Positions 7,735-16,268 of a stretch of 64,000 nucleotides of DNA are shown here, in pieces (the stretch's first letter is position 1; every line of letters starts with the position of its first letter). The DNA lies in assembly GCF_042658365.1 (NCBI RefSeq), contig NZ_JBHSQC010000015.1; one strand, written 5' to 3'. A program made the position numbers and the translations under genes. The notes beneath the pieces are model-generated. The model saw only the letters and a program-made list of their open reading frames with translations, was not told the origin of the DNA and searched no databases. The stretch comes from Carnobacterium_A antarcticum. Lineage in GTDB: Bacteria; Bacillota; Bacilli; Lactobacillales; Carnobacteriaceae.

Positions 7735-8763
7735 ATGGGGATCAAAGTGTTGGTCGTGGATGATTCTGCATTCATGAGAAAAATAATAACAGAGACGATA
7801 TCGGAAATAGCAGGACTGGAAATTGTCGGAACTGCAAGAAATGGCCGGGATGCTTTAAAAGCTATTCCAGCACTTAAACCAGATATCGTGACGTTAGATA
7901 TCGAAATGCCAGGTTTAAATGGACTGGAAACACTTGAAATCATTAAACAGGAATTTCATATTCCAGTTGTGATGATGAGCTCTCATAGCGGAGAAGATAA
8001 TACCATCGAAGCTTTAGAATTAGGGGCAATGGATTTTATCGAAAAACCGGTTGATTTGAAAAATCAAATAGAAGAATTTAAAAAAGAAATCGAAAGAAAA
8101 ATCAAACCACTGTTTGAAACAAAAGAAGTAGCAGGTCTGCTAAAGCCGCTTGCTAAAAAAGCGGCACAAAAAGAATGGCAGCAGGCCGTTCCGAAAAAAG
8201 TGAAAGCTATTGTGATCGGCGCTTCTACTGGGGGACCAAAAGCCTTATTGCATGTTGTGCGCAATTTGCCAGAAAGCTTGGATATTCCTGTTTTTATCGT
8301 TCAGCACATGCCTAAAGGTTTTACAGCTTCTTTTGCTGAACGGTTGGATATGAAATCAACGGTAACCGTTGTTGAAGCACAAGAAGGTATGCAGATTCAA
8401 AATGGAGTCGTCTATTTGGCTCCGGGTGATTATCATATGACGATTGAACAAAATAAGATCAAACTGGATAGTTCGCCAAAAATTTTAGGTGTAAGGCCGG
8501 CAGTCGATTATTTGTTTCAATCGGCAGCTGCTGTTTATGAAGAGGCGTTAGTGAGTGTTATTTTGACTGGAATGGGGCATGATGGAAGTGCCGGAATGAG
8601 TGAAATCAAAAGAAAAGGCGGTTTTACACTGGCTCAAGACCGCGAAACATCTGTCGTCTACGGAATGCCGGGCAATGCAGTGAAAAAAGGTGTTGTAGAT
8701 GAAGTTGCCAGCTTAACAGAGATATCTGAAATGATAAATTGGATAGTAAGGGTGAGACAATGA
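7735..8763 (+). CDS. cheB: Chemotaxis response regulator / protein-glutamate methylesterase CheB
   Basis: 342 residues. N-terminal receiver domain with D9/D10 and phosphoacceptor D55 (VTLDIEMPG), a linker about 120-155, then the methylesterase domain with catalytic S164 (IGASTGGPKA), H191 (FIVQHMPKG) and D283 (GMGHDGSAGM). It removes methyl groups from receptors for adaptation, activated by CheA phosphorylation. CAGGAGAGAC gives the start. Its stop overlaps the cheR start by ATGA, indicating translational coupling of the opposing methylation enzymes. Confidence 0.95.
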   Translation: MGIKVLVVDDSAFMRKIITETISEIAGLEIVGTARNGRDALKAIPALKPDIVTLDIEMPGLNGLETLEIIKQEFHIPVVMMSSHSGEDNTIEALELGAMDFIEKPVDLKNQIEEFKKEIERKIKPLFETKEVAGLLKPLAKKAAQKEWQQAVPKKVKAIVIGASTGGPKALLHVVRNLPESLDIPVFIVQHMPKGFTASFAERLDMKSTVTVVEAQEGMQIQNGVVYLAPGDYHMTIEQNKIKLDSSPKILGVRPAVDYLFQSAAAVYEEALVSVILTGMGHDGSAGMSEIKRKGGFTLAQDRETSVVYGMPGNAVKKGVVDEVASLTEISEMINWIVRVRQ

Positions 8764-9530
8764 AATTAAACTACGATTATTTTTATGATTGGACTAAAGC
8801 AAACCTGAATATCAATCTGGACGGGTATAAAGAAAAACAGTTGCAAAGACGGATTGCCAGCGTAATGAAAAATGCGGGCGCTGTTACATTGGAAGACTAT
8901 TCACGGAAAATACAAAAAGACCCAGCCGTTAAGCAACAATTTTTAGATTACATTACTATCAATGTTACAGATTTTTTTCGGAATCAGGATATTTTTGAAG
9001 AATTTGAAAAGCAAATGCTGGTATTGTCTGCAGAATTTCCTGCGATGAAAATCTGGAGTGCTGCTTGTTCTACCGGAGCAGAAGCTTACTCGATGGCAAT
9101 GATTCTAGACAAGCATAAAATGCGGACATCAGACAAAATCTTAGCGACAGATATCGATGATACTATTCTAAAACGGGCCAAATTGGGTGTATACAAAACA
9201 CATGAAATGAAAAATGTTTCAGCAACGGACCGCAACAGTTATTTTGAAGAAAAAGAAGGCAACTATCACTTGAAATCGAACATTAAAAATAATGTACAAT
9301 TTAAAAAACATGATTTGATTGCCGATAAATTTGGCAAAGGATTCCACATCATTGTTTGCCGGAATGTCACTATTTACTTTAAAAATGAAGTCAAAGAAGA
9401 GCTGTATCAAAAATTCAGCGATTCGCTTGTACCTGGCGGACTGTTCTTTACCGGAGCAACCGAAGCTATCTATAGTCCAGAAGTTTATGGACTCAAAAAA
9501 GTGTCCGCATTTATCTACGAAAAAATGTAG
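8760..9530 (+). CDS. cheR: Chemotaxis methyltransferase CheR
   Basis: 256 residues from the ATG at 8760, which overlaps the cheB stop as ATGA and follows TAAGGGTGAG; an in-frame ATG at 8739 inside cheB is less likely. N-terminal helical domain (KEKQLQRRIASVMKNAG), then the S-adenosylmethionine domain with IWSAACSTGAEAYSMAM, ILATDIDDTIL and FHIIVCRNVTIYF. It methylates receptor glutamates. The SAM-binding loop reads AACSTGAEAYS where GCSTGEEPYS is usual, a mild variation. A short hairpin-rich gap precedes cheA. Confidence 0.93.
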   Translation: MKLNYDYFYDWTKANLNINLDGYKEKQLQRRIASVMKNAGAVTLEDYSRKIQKDPAVKQQFLDYITINVTDFFRNQDIFEEFEKQMLVLSAEFPAMKIWSAACSTGAEAYSMAMILDKHKMRTSDKILATDIDDTILKRAKLGVYKTHEMKNVSATDRNSYFEEKEGNYHLKSNIKNNVQFKKHDLIADKFGKGFHIIVCRNVTIYFKNEVKEELYQKFSDSLVPGGLFFTGATEAIYSPEVYGLKKVSAFIYEKM

Positions 9531-9540
9531 GATGCAAAAG

Positions 9541-9594
9541 AGGATGCGGAGCGTCATCACACTGATTGGCACCCATCTTCGCTTCGGCCGATCC
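9541..9594 (+). repeat. Possible short relative of the structured repeat family
   Basis: AGGATGCGGAG (9541-9551) is identical to the head of the element at 15247. Here CGGAGCG (9547-9553) can pair with CGCTTCG, allowing one G-T pair, and GGAT with ATCC, but the usual six-base helices and the GCAGCTCAAC tail are absent. It may be a remnant or a chance resemblance. It lies between cheR and cheA. Confidence 0.3.
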
Positions 9595-9626
9595 ATATAA
9601 GCACGTATAAAAAAGGAGGGATACTT

Positions 9627-11687
9627 ATGGATGAAAATAGTAAGTACCTTGAATTGTTTTTTGAGGAAACAGATGAACATTTACAAAGTTTAAATGAACA
9701 AGTACTTGAATTAGAGAAACATCCAGAACAATCAGAAATAGTCGATGTGATGTTCAGATCAGCCCATACCATCAAAGGAATGGCCGCAACCATGGGCTTT
9801 GATACAATGGCAAAGCTGACGCATAAAATGGAAAATGTCTTTGATTTGCTGAAAAAGAAATCCATTCAAGTTAACGAAAAATCGATTGCGCTTATCTTCG
9901 ATTGTTTGGATACCTTATCAGATTTAGTCGAAGACTTAAGAGAAGGTAATGAAGCCGATCGAGATATTACAACACTGGTTGAGCAGCTTGATGCAGTCGC
10001 TGACGGAAAAAACACTGCAGCAGAAGAAAAAAGTGAAGAAGAGCCCGAAGAAAAGGATGAAGATTTTAATCTAACGTTACATACACTGGACGATTCCAAT
10101 AGACAAGTTATTGAAAGCGCAAAAGAAAGCGGCTTTAATGCTTATGTGGTAGCTGTGAAAGTAGCGGAAGACAGCAGCATGAAAAACGCACGTGTTTTCT
10201 TGGTCATGAGTAAGCTGGAACAACATGGAGATGTGCTTTATGTCGAACCGAATGCAGAGGTATTGGAAAACGAAGATTTCGGGACGGTTTTTAAACTGAT
10301 TTTTCTAAGCAAATTAGAAGAAGAAGAGGTTAAGAATCTTGCATTAGATAACAGCGAAATTGAAGATGTCTTGATTCAAACCATCACTGAAACAACTCTT
10401 GAAACAGACGCGCTGATCCATGAGGCAGCCGTTGAAGAAGATGAAAAACCTGTAACCCTAACAGAAGATGTGCTTGTTCCAGACAAAGCAGCTCCGAAAA
10501 CTAAAGCGCCGCAAAAGCAAGCGATGAATCATTCTGTTCGAGTCGACATTGAAAAACTGGATACGTTTATGAACTTAGTATCGGAATTGGTTATTTACCG
10601 TACACAATTGGAAGATATCAGTTCGCAAGTTCAAGCGTCAGAACTGGAAGAGCCGCTGGAACAAGTTGCCAGAATCAGCGCTGATTTGCAAGAGCTGGTT
10701 TTAAAAATCAGAATGCAGCCAGTCAGTGCAGTGATGAGTCGTTTCCCAAGAATGGTTCGGGATTTGGGTAATGACTTAGGCAAAGAGTTTGAACTGGTGA
10801 TCGAAGGAGAAGACACAGAATTGGATCGGACAGTGGTTTCTGAATTAGGAGAACCGTTGATTCATTTGATTCGGAATGCTGCCGACCATGGAGTGGAAAT
10901 GCCTGAAAAGAGATTGGAACTTGGGAAAAATCCTAAAGGGCAAATTAAAATCACGGCTTATCAAGAAGGCAATCGCGTCGTTTTAACCGTTTCCGATGAT
11001 GGAAAAGGTGTTGATCCGGCTGCTGTGAAAGCAAGTGCGGAACGCAAAGGCATAGCGACAGAAGGCTTAAGCGATAAAGAATTGCAACAGCTGATTTTTC
11101 ATGCAGGATTTTCTACAGCTAAAGAAGTAACCAGTATTTCTGGTAGAGGCGTAGGAATGGATGTAGTCAAACAAAAAATCAATACATTGGGTGGAACTAT
11201 TGAAATTGACAGTGTCATCAATCGAGGAACAGTCTTCAAAGTGAATTTACCGTTGACGTTATCTATTATCCAAGCGTTGTTGATCAAAGTTGGCAATGAA
11301 GTATTTGCTATGCCGCTTGGAAACGTTCAAAAAATCATTAAACCAAAATCAGTTGAAATCATTCAAGTTCACAACCGTGAAATTTATATGTTTGAAAATA
11401 CAGCTGTACCTGTCGTTCGGTTAAATGAAGCATTTGATATTGCAGCTGTTGATGACGAAAACCTTCATTTGATTTTAGTCAAACAAGGCGAAAAACAGTA
11501 TGCATTGGTTGTAGATGATATCATTAGACAACAAGAAATTGCTATTAAAAAATTAGGCAAAGAATTGAGTATGCTGAAAAAATACCTCGGAGCTACTATT
11601 ATGGGAAATGGCGGAATCATTATGATTCTAGATATTGCCAGCATTTGCCAGGCTAGTGCTAGTCAGGAGGACGACCTTGAATACTGA
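9627..11687 (+). CDS. cheA: Chemotaxis histidine kinase CheA
   Basis: 686 residues with all five domains. P1 phosphotransfer domain carries H47 in FRSAHTIKGMA; P2 about 165-270 binds CheY/CheB; P3 dimerisation helices start near 305 (VDIEKLDTFMNLVSELVI); P4 ATPase has the N box HLIRNAADHGVE, G1 VSDDGKGVD and G2 GRGVGMDVV; P5 is CheW-like. It phosphorylates CheY and CheB in response to receptors. AAAAAAGGAGGG precedes the ATG. Its 3' end overlaps the TTG start of cheC. Confidence 0.96.
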   Translation: MDENSKYLELFFEETDEHLQSLNEQVLELEKHPEQSEIVDVMFRSAHTIKGMAATMGFDTMAKLTHKMENVFDLLKKKSIQVNEKSIALIFDCLDTLSDLVEDLREGNEADRDITTLVEQLDAVADGKNTAAEEKSEEEPEEKDEDFNLTLHTLDDSNRQVIESAKESGFNAYVVAVKVAEDSSMKNARVFLVMSKLEQHGDVLYVEPNAEVLENEDFGTVFKLIFLSKLEEEEVKNLALDNSEIEDVLIQTITETTLETDALIHEAAVEEDEKPVTLTEDVLVPDKAAPKTKAPQKQAMNHSVRVDIEKLDTFMNLVSELVIYRTQLEDISSQVQASELEEPLEQVARISADLQELVLKIRMQPVSAVMSRFPRMVRDLGNDLGKEFELVIEGEDTELDRTVVSELGEPLIHLIRNAADHGVEMPEKRLELGKNPKGQIKITAYQEGNRVVLTVSDDGKGVDPAAVKASAERKGIATEGLSDKELQQLIFHAGFSTAKEVTSISGRGVGMDVVKQKINTLGGTIEIDSVINRGTVFKVNLPLTLSIIQALLIKVGNEVFAMPLGNVQKIIKPKSVEIIQVHNREIYMFENTAVPVVRLNEAFDIAAVDDENLHLILVKQGEKQYALVVDDIIRQQEIAIKKLGKELSMLKKYLGATIMGNGGIIMILDIASICQASASQEDDLEY

Positions 11688-12282
11688 TTATTCTGTTCTT
11701 GAACTGGATGCACTTAAAGAAATCATCAACATTGGCGGCGGCAATGCCGCCACCAGTTTGTCACAATTGATAGACAAGCCGGTCAATATGACGGTTCCCA
11801 TCATTGAAATGCTGGAGTACTCAGAGCTTTACGAACAAATCATGCCCGAAGATGCGGTGGTTAAAGCCGTTTTGACGAAAATGCTTGGAGATGCAGAAGG
11901 AATATTCCTATTCACTGTCGATGAAGCTGCTTCTGACAGTATCGTGACGATGATGATGCCTGATGGAGTCGTTGCTACAGAACAATTAGCTGACTCAGCT
12001 TTGCAAGAACTGGTCAATATTCTGGTCAACTCTTTTCTGAATGCGATTATCAAATTATTGGATATTCACCTAATAACTTCTGTGCCGCTATTGACAAAAG
12101 ATATGTTTGGAGCGATTATGAGTAGTGTCTATTTAGAACAAGGACAATACGAAGAAAATGTTATGATTATTAAAAATGAATTTTACTATGCAGGAGATCG
12201 TTTAGAGTCTTCATTATATTTTGTTCCCAAGCCGGGAATATTAGAAAAAATGTTTACATTATTAGGAGTCGGAGGAGAATAA
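11677..12282 (+). CDS. cheC: CheY-P phosphatase CheC
   Basis: 201 residues from a TTG start at 11677, chosen because AGGAGG (11665-11670) lies six bases upstream and no ATG occurs near; the start lies inside the end of cheA, an overlap of 11 bases. Both phosphatase centres of the CheC family are visible: ALKEIINIGGGNA and ALQELVNILVNSF, each with the Glu and Asn that attack the phosphoryl group. It works with CheD in adaptation. It is followed three bases later by cheY. Confidence 0.9.
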   Translation: MNTDYSVLELDALKEIINIGGGNAATSLSQLIDKPVNMTVPIIEMLEYSELYEQIMPEDAVVKAVLTKMLGDAEGIFLFTVDEAASDSIVTMMMPDGVVATEQLADSALQELVNILVNSFLNAIIKLLDIHLITSVPLLTKDMFGAIMSSVYLEQGQYEENVMIIKNEFYYAGDRLESSLYFVPKPGILEKMFTLLGVGGE

Positions 12283-12285
12283 CAA

Positions 12286-12648
12286 ATGACAAAAAAAGTG
12301 ATGGTAGTAGACGATGCAACATTTATGAGAATGAAACTGAAGGATATTCTAGAAAAAAATGGCTATCAAGTGGTGGCAGAAGCTCAAAACGGATTGGAAG
12401 CAATTGAAAAATATAAAGCAGAAAAACCAGATTTGGTTACGATGGATATTACTATGCCAGAAATGGACGGCGTCGAAGCCTTAAAAGCCATAAAAGCATT
12501 CGATTCAGCAGCTAAAGTAGTGATGTGCAGTGCAATGGGGCAACAAGGAATGGTAATGGACGCCATTCGTTCAGGAGCAGTAGATTTCATTGTAAAACCT
12601 TTCGATACAGACCGTGTTATCAAAGCCTTAGATAAAGCTATGTTGTAG
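12286..12648 (+). CDS. cheY: Chemotaxis response regulator CheY
   Basis: 120 residues, single receiver domain: acidic pair D9/D10, phosphoacceptor D54 (VTMDITMPEMDG), the switch Ser/Thr in VVMCSAMGQQG and K103-region in DFIVKPF. Phosphorylated CheY binds FliM, encoded just downstream with an intact CheY-docking N-terminus. GGAGGAG precedes the ATG at a short distance, overlapping the cheC stop region. Confidence 0.95.
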   Translation: MTKKVMVVDDATFMRMKLKDILEKNGYQVVAEAQNGLEAIEKYKAEKPDLVTMDITMPEMDGVEALKAIKAFDSAAKVVMCSAMGQQGMVMDAIRSGAVDFIVKPFDTDRVIKALDKAML

Positions 12649-12657
12649 GGTGAGCAG

Positions 12658-13074
12658 ATGATGCAAATAATTATTTTCACACTAAATAAGAAGTATTATG
12701 CTTTTTCTTCTGAAAGTGTAGAAGAAATAACCAAAAAGATGCCTTGGACGGCTATCCCGCAATCTCCAAAATGGGTTCAAGGATTGATCAATTTAAGAGG
12801 AAACGTCATTACCCTGATAAATTTTTATGAACTGCTCTTCCCTACTGATGTATCTGAAGAATTATGTTACAATAACATCATCATTGTGAAAAAAGATGAA
12901 GAAAAACTTGCATTCATGGTGGATAATGTTGCATGGGTTACGGAAATAGACCCAGCAGATATTCAAGAGCTTGAGCACCAAGCTGAAGATAAAGTATCCG
13001 GATTGATTCAAGTGAAAGATCAGATAGTGAATATAATCAATATGGAGACACTATTTTATAAAAATGAGGGATAG
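12658..13074 (+). CDS. Second CheW-like coupling protein
   Basis: 138 residues, CheW fold (FTLNKKYYAFSSESVEEI, WVQGLINLRGNVITLINFYELLF, LAFMVDNVAWV). It lacks any receiver domain, so it is CheW-like and not CheV. It differs clearly from the CheW at 6725 and sits between cheY and fliM, next to switch genes. It may couple a different receptor class or bridge the array, which is inference. GGGTGAGCAG precedes the paired ATGs; the gene ends two bases before the fliM GTG. Confidence 0.85.
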   Translation: MMQIIIFTLNKKYYAFSSESVEEITKKMPWTAIPQSPKWVQGLINLRGNVITLINFYELLFPTDVSEELCYNNIIIVKKDEEKLAFMVDNVAWVTEIDPADIQELEHQAEDKVSGLIQVKDQIVNIINMETLFYKNEG

Positions 13075-13076
13075 TA

Positions 13077-14075
13077 GTGAAACAAGTTTTATCACAACAA
13101 GAAATTGATTCTTTACTGAAAGCGGTAGAAAGCGGAGAAATTGACGCAAAAGGTTTAGAAGAACAGGAAAAAGAACAAAACAAAGTTAAAAACTATGATT
13201 TTAAACGTCCTGCCCGTTTGTCTAAAGAATATATCAGTACATTAAATATGGTGTTTGAAGAATTTGCAAAAATTGTTGGAAACAAGTTATCAACTCAAGT
13301 CAGAACCAATGTTGAGTTGCAGCTGGCGTCTATTGAACAAGTCAGTTTTGATGAATTTGTGCATTCGGTTCCTCGTTTTACTTTAATGGGCATGTTTCAT
13401 TCTAGACCATTAGAAGGGACGCAGATCGTCGAACTGAGCCCGCAGCTTTGTCTGCAGCTGATCGACTTGTTATGCGGAAGTGCTGAAGTGAGAACGACTG
13501 GCGAAGAAGTAGTGAAAGAAAACTTCACGGATATTGAAAAAGCGATTTTAGATGATATTCTAGTTGATTTTATTCGTGCATTTGAATTAGCTTGGCGCGA
13601 TGTTGTCGAACTGGATGTACAATTAGAAACAACGGAAACAAATCCGCAGCTGCTGCAAAATATGTCACCTAACGAACCGGTTGTTTTAGTGACCTTTACC
13701 GTTGAATTATTCGGCGTGCGGACATTTGCTAATATATGTGTTCCTTACATATTCTTTGAAACGATTTTAGATAAACTAAGCTTAAAGAACTGGTTCCACA
13801 CTGAAAAAGGAACAGATCATTCTGACAGCAAAAGAATAGAAGCCAGTTTAAATTCTGCCAAAGTAAACTTAGAAGTTCTTTTAGGAGAAGCTACGATGAC
13901 ATTGGAAAACTTCCTTCAACTGGAACTAGGCGATATTATTCCTCTAGAAGGGAAAACTTCAGATCCGCTGATTATGTCAGTAGAACAACGTCCGCACTAT
14001 CTCGTGAAACCGGGATTAAAAGGCAAAAAGAGGGCGATTGAAGTATTACAGTATATTGAAGGAGAGACAGACTGA
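13077..14075 (+). CDS. fliM: Flagellar motor switch protein FliM
   Basis: 332 residues from GTG at 13077 (GAGGG six bases upstream). The extreme N-terminus VLSQQEIDSLLKAV is the CheY-P docking peptide. The middle CheC-like domain lacks phosphatase residues, as expected, and the C-terminal 80 residues (FLQLELGDIIPLEGK) form a SpoA/FliN-type domain. It is part of the C-ring that sets rotation direction and connects to FliG. Its stop overlaps the fliY ATG as TGATG. Confidence 0.95.
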   Translation: MKQVLSQQEIDSLLKAVESGEIDAKGLEEQEKEQNKVKNYDFKRPARLSKEYISTLNMVFEEFAKIVGNKLSTQVRTNVELQLASIEQVSFDEFVHSVPRFTLMGMFHSRPLEGTQIVELSPQLCLQLIDLLCGSAEVRTTGEEVVKENFTDIEKAILDDILVDFIRAFELAWRDVVELDVQLETTETNPQLLQNMSPNEPVVLVTFTVELFGVRTFANICVPYIFFETILDKLSLKNWFHTEKGTDHSDSKRIEASLNSAKVNLEVLLGEATMTLENFLQLELGDIIPLEGKTSDPLIMSVEQRPHYLVKPGLKGKKRAIEVLQYIEGETD

Positions 14076-15121
14076 TGAGTAACGAAATGCTATCCCAAGA
14101 GGAAATAGATGCAATGTTAAATGCACCCACTGAAACAACAGCTGATACAATTGATAAAGACCAACAAGATATCATTGGTGAAGTTGGCAATATAACTATG
14201 TCCCAAGCTGCAACAACACTGTCTTCCATTCTTAACCATCGGGTAACGATCACAACTCCACGTGTCACTTGTCTAAAATTTCAAGAAATCATTGATGAAA
14301 GCAAAGCACCTAAAGTGGTTACAACGATTGAATTTAAACAAGGGTTGGTTGGCAGCAATTTGTTGATGATGGACATAAACGATGCGATCATCATTGCTGA
14401 TTTAATGATGGACGGCGATGGCGACGCAACCGGTAAAGAATTTACTGAATTGGAACTGAGTGCCGTTGGAGAAGCGATGAATCAAATGATCGGTTCTTCT
14501 TCAACAGCGATGGCAACCATGCTGGAACGGACAGTTGATATTTTGCCGCCTGATGTTGAGGTCTGGAAAGATAATGAAACTGTACAATATGACAAAATCA
14601 AAGGCGATACAGTTGTTTGTAAAATTGCTTTTAAAATGACTGTCGATGACCTCATTGAGAGTGAAATCATGCAGATCTTCACATTGGATACCGTCCGGGA
14701 TATTGCTGCAATCATGATGAGCAGCGATGCTGAAGTGTTGGAAGAAAGACAATTACCGGCTGAGCCGGCACCTGTTCCAACTACACCGGAAACATCAGAA
14801 AAAGTAGGGATTCAAACGCCTGAATTCCAAGAACTGACGAGTACCGGTACACTGACCAATGCTCGTAATTTGGATTTAATCATGGATGTTCCGCTTCACT
14901 TCAGTGTTGTCTTAGGGGAAAACCAAAAGACGATCAAAGATATCTTGGCACTAGGGGCTGGATCTGTTGTTGAATTGGATAAAATGACCGACGAACCGTT
15001 ACAAATTTTTGTCAATAATAAACTGATTGCCGAAGGAGAAGTCGTTGTCATCAACGAAAGCTTCGGAGTCCGCATCACCAATATTCTAAGCCAAGAACAA
15101 AGAATCAAAAAGTTAAAATAA
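14075..15121 (+). CDS. fliY: Flagellar switch protein / CheY-P phosphatase FliY
   Basis: 348 residues. N-terminal docking peptide MLSQEEIDAMLN, then a CheC-like phosphatase domain with two Glu-Asn centres (DIIGEVGNITMS and AVGEAMNQMIG), an acidic Pro/Thr linker about 225-265, and a C-terminal FliN domain from LDLIMDVPLHFSVVLG. It replaces FliN in the C-ring of Gram-positive flagella and dephosphorylates CheY-P at the motor. It is the last gene of the che cluster; a structured element begins two bases after its stop codon. Confidence 0.93.
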   Translation: MSNEMLSQEEIDAMLNAPTETTADTIDKDQQDIIGEVGNITMSQAATTLSSILNHRVTITTPRVTCLKFQEIIDESKAPKVVTTIEFKQGLVGSNLLMMDINDAIIIADLMMDGDGDATGKEFTELELSAVGEAMNQMIGSSSTAMATMLERTVDILPPDVEVWKDNETVQYDKIKGDTVVCKIAFKMTVDDLIESEIMQIFTLDTVRDIAAIMMSSDAEVLEERQLPAEPAPVPTTPETSEKVGIQTPEFQELTSTGTLTNARNLDLIMDVPLHFSVVLGENQKTIKDILALGAGSVVELDKMTDEPLQIFVNNKLIAEGEVVVINESFGVRITNILSQEQRIKKLK

Positions 15122-15123
15122 CA

Positions 15124-15240
15124 GGATGCGAAGTGCCGCAAGGGAGTTTCGATTCAAAATTAGGAATCTTGACGGAAATGTTTCATTTCCAGAAAGATTA
15201 TCTATTTTGACGAGAAACTGCGGCACGCAGCTCAACTAAA
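15124..15240 (+). repeat. Structured repeat element A (3' of fliY)
   Basis: Helices: TGCG (15127-15130) with CGCA (15226-15229); bulge AAG; TGCCGC (15134-15139) with GCGGCA (15220-15225); bulge AAGGG; AGTTTC (15145-15150) with GAAACT (15214-15219). Inside are GATTC/GAATC and a perfect GGAAATG-TTT-CATTTCC hairpin. The 3' side has TCTATTTTGACGA before the closing helix. The layout (two 5'-side bulges of 3 and 4-5 bases between short helices) is the same as in element B, with different helix sequences. Confidence 0.6.
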
Positions 15241-15246
15241 ATAAAA

Positions 15247-15398
15247 GGATGCGGAGAACGCTGAACAGGCATGACAGAAAATTACTTAGTCTCTGTTGGA
15301 TGTATCATCCTTACAGAGATTTAAGAGAGAGAAACGAAGTGACCTTCTGCGGGAATTTTGTCTATTTTTCGAATGCCTAGCGTTCGCAGCTCAACTAA
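15247..15398 (+). repeat. Structured repeat element B
   Basis: Helices: TGCG (15250-15253) with CGCA (15385-15388); bulge GAG; AACGCT (15257-15262) with AGCGTT (15379-15384); bulge GAAC; AGGCAT (15267-15272) with ATGCCT (15373-15378). Internal hairpin CTCTGT-T-GGATG-TAT-CATCC-TT-ACAGAG. Its head AGGATGCG and tail CGCAGCTCAACTAA repeat those of element A just upstream, and its interior is homologous to element C at 44038. Confidence 0.65.
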
Positions 15399-15463
15399 GA
15401 AGTTCCTTATAAAACCGTGTTAGTAATTTCTTAAGGGAGTAAAATTCCTTCCGGAATCTACGC

Positions 15464-15614
15464 GTTTGCTTGTAGAAAGCCATGGGACCGCCTGGAGCCC
15501 TTGGGTCTCCAGGCTTTCAAGCCTCAAACGTAGCGTAAACGCTTCGTAATTCGCATTGAATCCTTTTCATGGCTACAAGCAAACACTATTCCTCCAGAAA
15601 TTTTGGGATTTCTG
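15464..15614 (+). other. Large foldable region E in the fliY-flgM gap
   Basis: An 11-bp perfect helix (15464-15474 with 15574-15584), a 4-base 5' bulge, then GCCATG (15479-15484) with CATGGC (15568-15573). It encloses an 8-bp hairpin (15490-15497 with 15507-15514) and a second hairpin at 15528-15547. A 7-bp hairpin CAGAAAT/ATTTCTG (15595-15614) follows. No open reading frame of note overlaps. It may be a separate small RNA or part of a long 3' untranslated region. Confidence 0.5.
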
Positions 15615-15716
15615 AATAGGAAATACATTTATTTCACTTGCTAGCATAAAAAATGATAGAACTCATTAAGTAAGCTAATAATTTTAATTTTCTTAGAACT
15701 AAACAAGTCAGACCTA

Positions 15717-15750
15717 AAGAACCGAAACGAATTGTTTCGGTTCTTTTTTC
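15717..15750 (+). terminator. Strong Rho-independent terminator
   Basis: Perfect 12-bp stem AAGAACCGAAAC (15717-15728) / GTTTCGGTTCTT (15734-15745) with a GAATT loop and a T-run. It ends the transcript from fliY and elements A, B and E. Confidence 0.9.
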
Positions 15751-15846
15751 AATCTCAATGAGAAATGTTTATTGTTTCATTTCATGGTTTTCTGTAGAAT
15801 GAAATTAGTTTGACTAACTTAATGATCTTTTTTAAAAGAATAAGGT

Positions 15847-15872
15847 TAAGTTTTTTGGAAAGCAACCGATAT
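15847..15872 (+). promoter_or_regulatory. Sigma-28 promoter for flgMNKL
   Basis: TAAG (15847-15850), 14 bases, ACCGATAT (15865-15872); 100 bases before the flgM start. One mismatch in each box against the SigD consensus. Confidence 0.65.
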
Positions 15873-15972
15873 AATTTATGAAAAGAGAATTTGTATTCTA
15901 ATGATTGACTATCCTGTATTTAAATACTAATAAAAATATTTTAAAAAGAAAAACCCGGAAGGAGCGCTTAAA

Positions 15973-16260
15973 ATGAAAATTGAAAATGGCTACAACCAAT
16001 ATATGAACGCTGTCCGCCAAAATAAGGATCATGCCCAATCTAGAGGTTTGTCCCCAAAAATTGAACCAACAGAAAAAGAAGAGTCGGTTCAAGTCACTAT
16101 TTCAGATGCAGCCAAAAAACTGTCACAAGCCAAAACAACCGAAACTCGTCAAGCAGACATAGAAGTGATCAAAAAATCAGTTTTAGATGGAACGTATTCT
16201 GTTTCCCCTGAAAAAATCGCTAAAAATATGATAACTGCCATGAATGCACAAAGAAAGTAG
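15973..16260 (+). CDS. flgM: Anti-sigma-28 factor FlgM
   Basis: 95 residues. The C-terminal half has the sigma-binding pattern (VTISDAAKKLSQA, then ADIEVIKKSVLDGTYSVSPEKIAKNM), while the N-terminus is polar and probably disordered, as usual for FlgM. It holds sigma-28 (encoded at 41798) inactive until the hook is finished and FlgM is exported. GGAAGGAGCG precedes the ATG. It is first in the flgM-flgN-flgK-flgL unit behind a sigma-28 promoter, giving a feedback loop. Confidence 0.9.
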   Translation: MKIENGYNQYMNAVRQNKDHAQSRGLSPKIEPTEKEESVQVTISDAAKKLSQAKTTETRQADIEVIKKSVLDGTYSVSPEKIAKNMITAMNAQRK

Positions 16261-16268
16261 ACAAATAT

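Noticed and set aside
7728..7943. Long antisense frames over che, fli and flg genes
   Set aside because: They mirror codon bias of the real genes, lack ribosome sites and carry no family motifs.
15124..15398. CRISPR array or insertion-sequence ends
   Set aside because: Only two units, no spacers, and unit interiors differ; no transposase and helix ends are not identical between copies.
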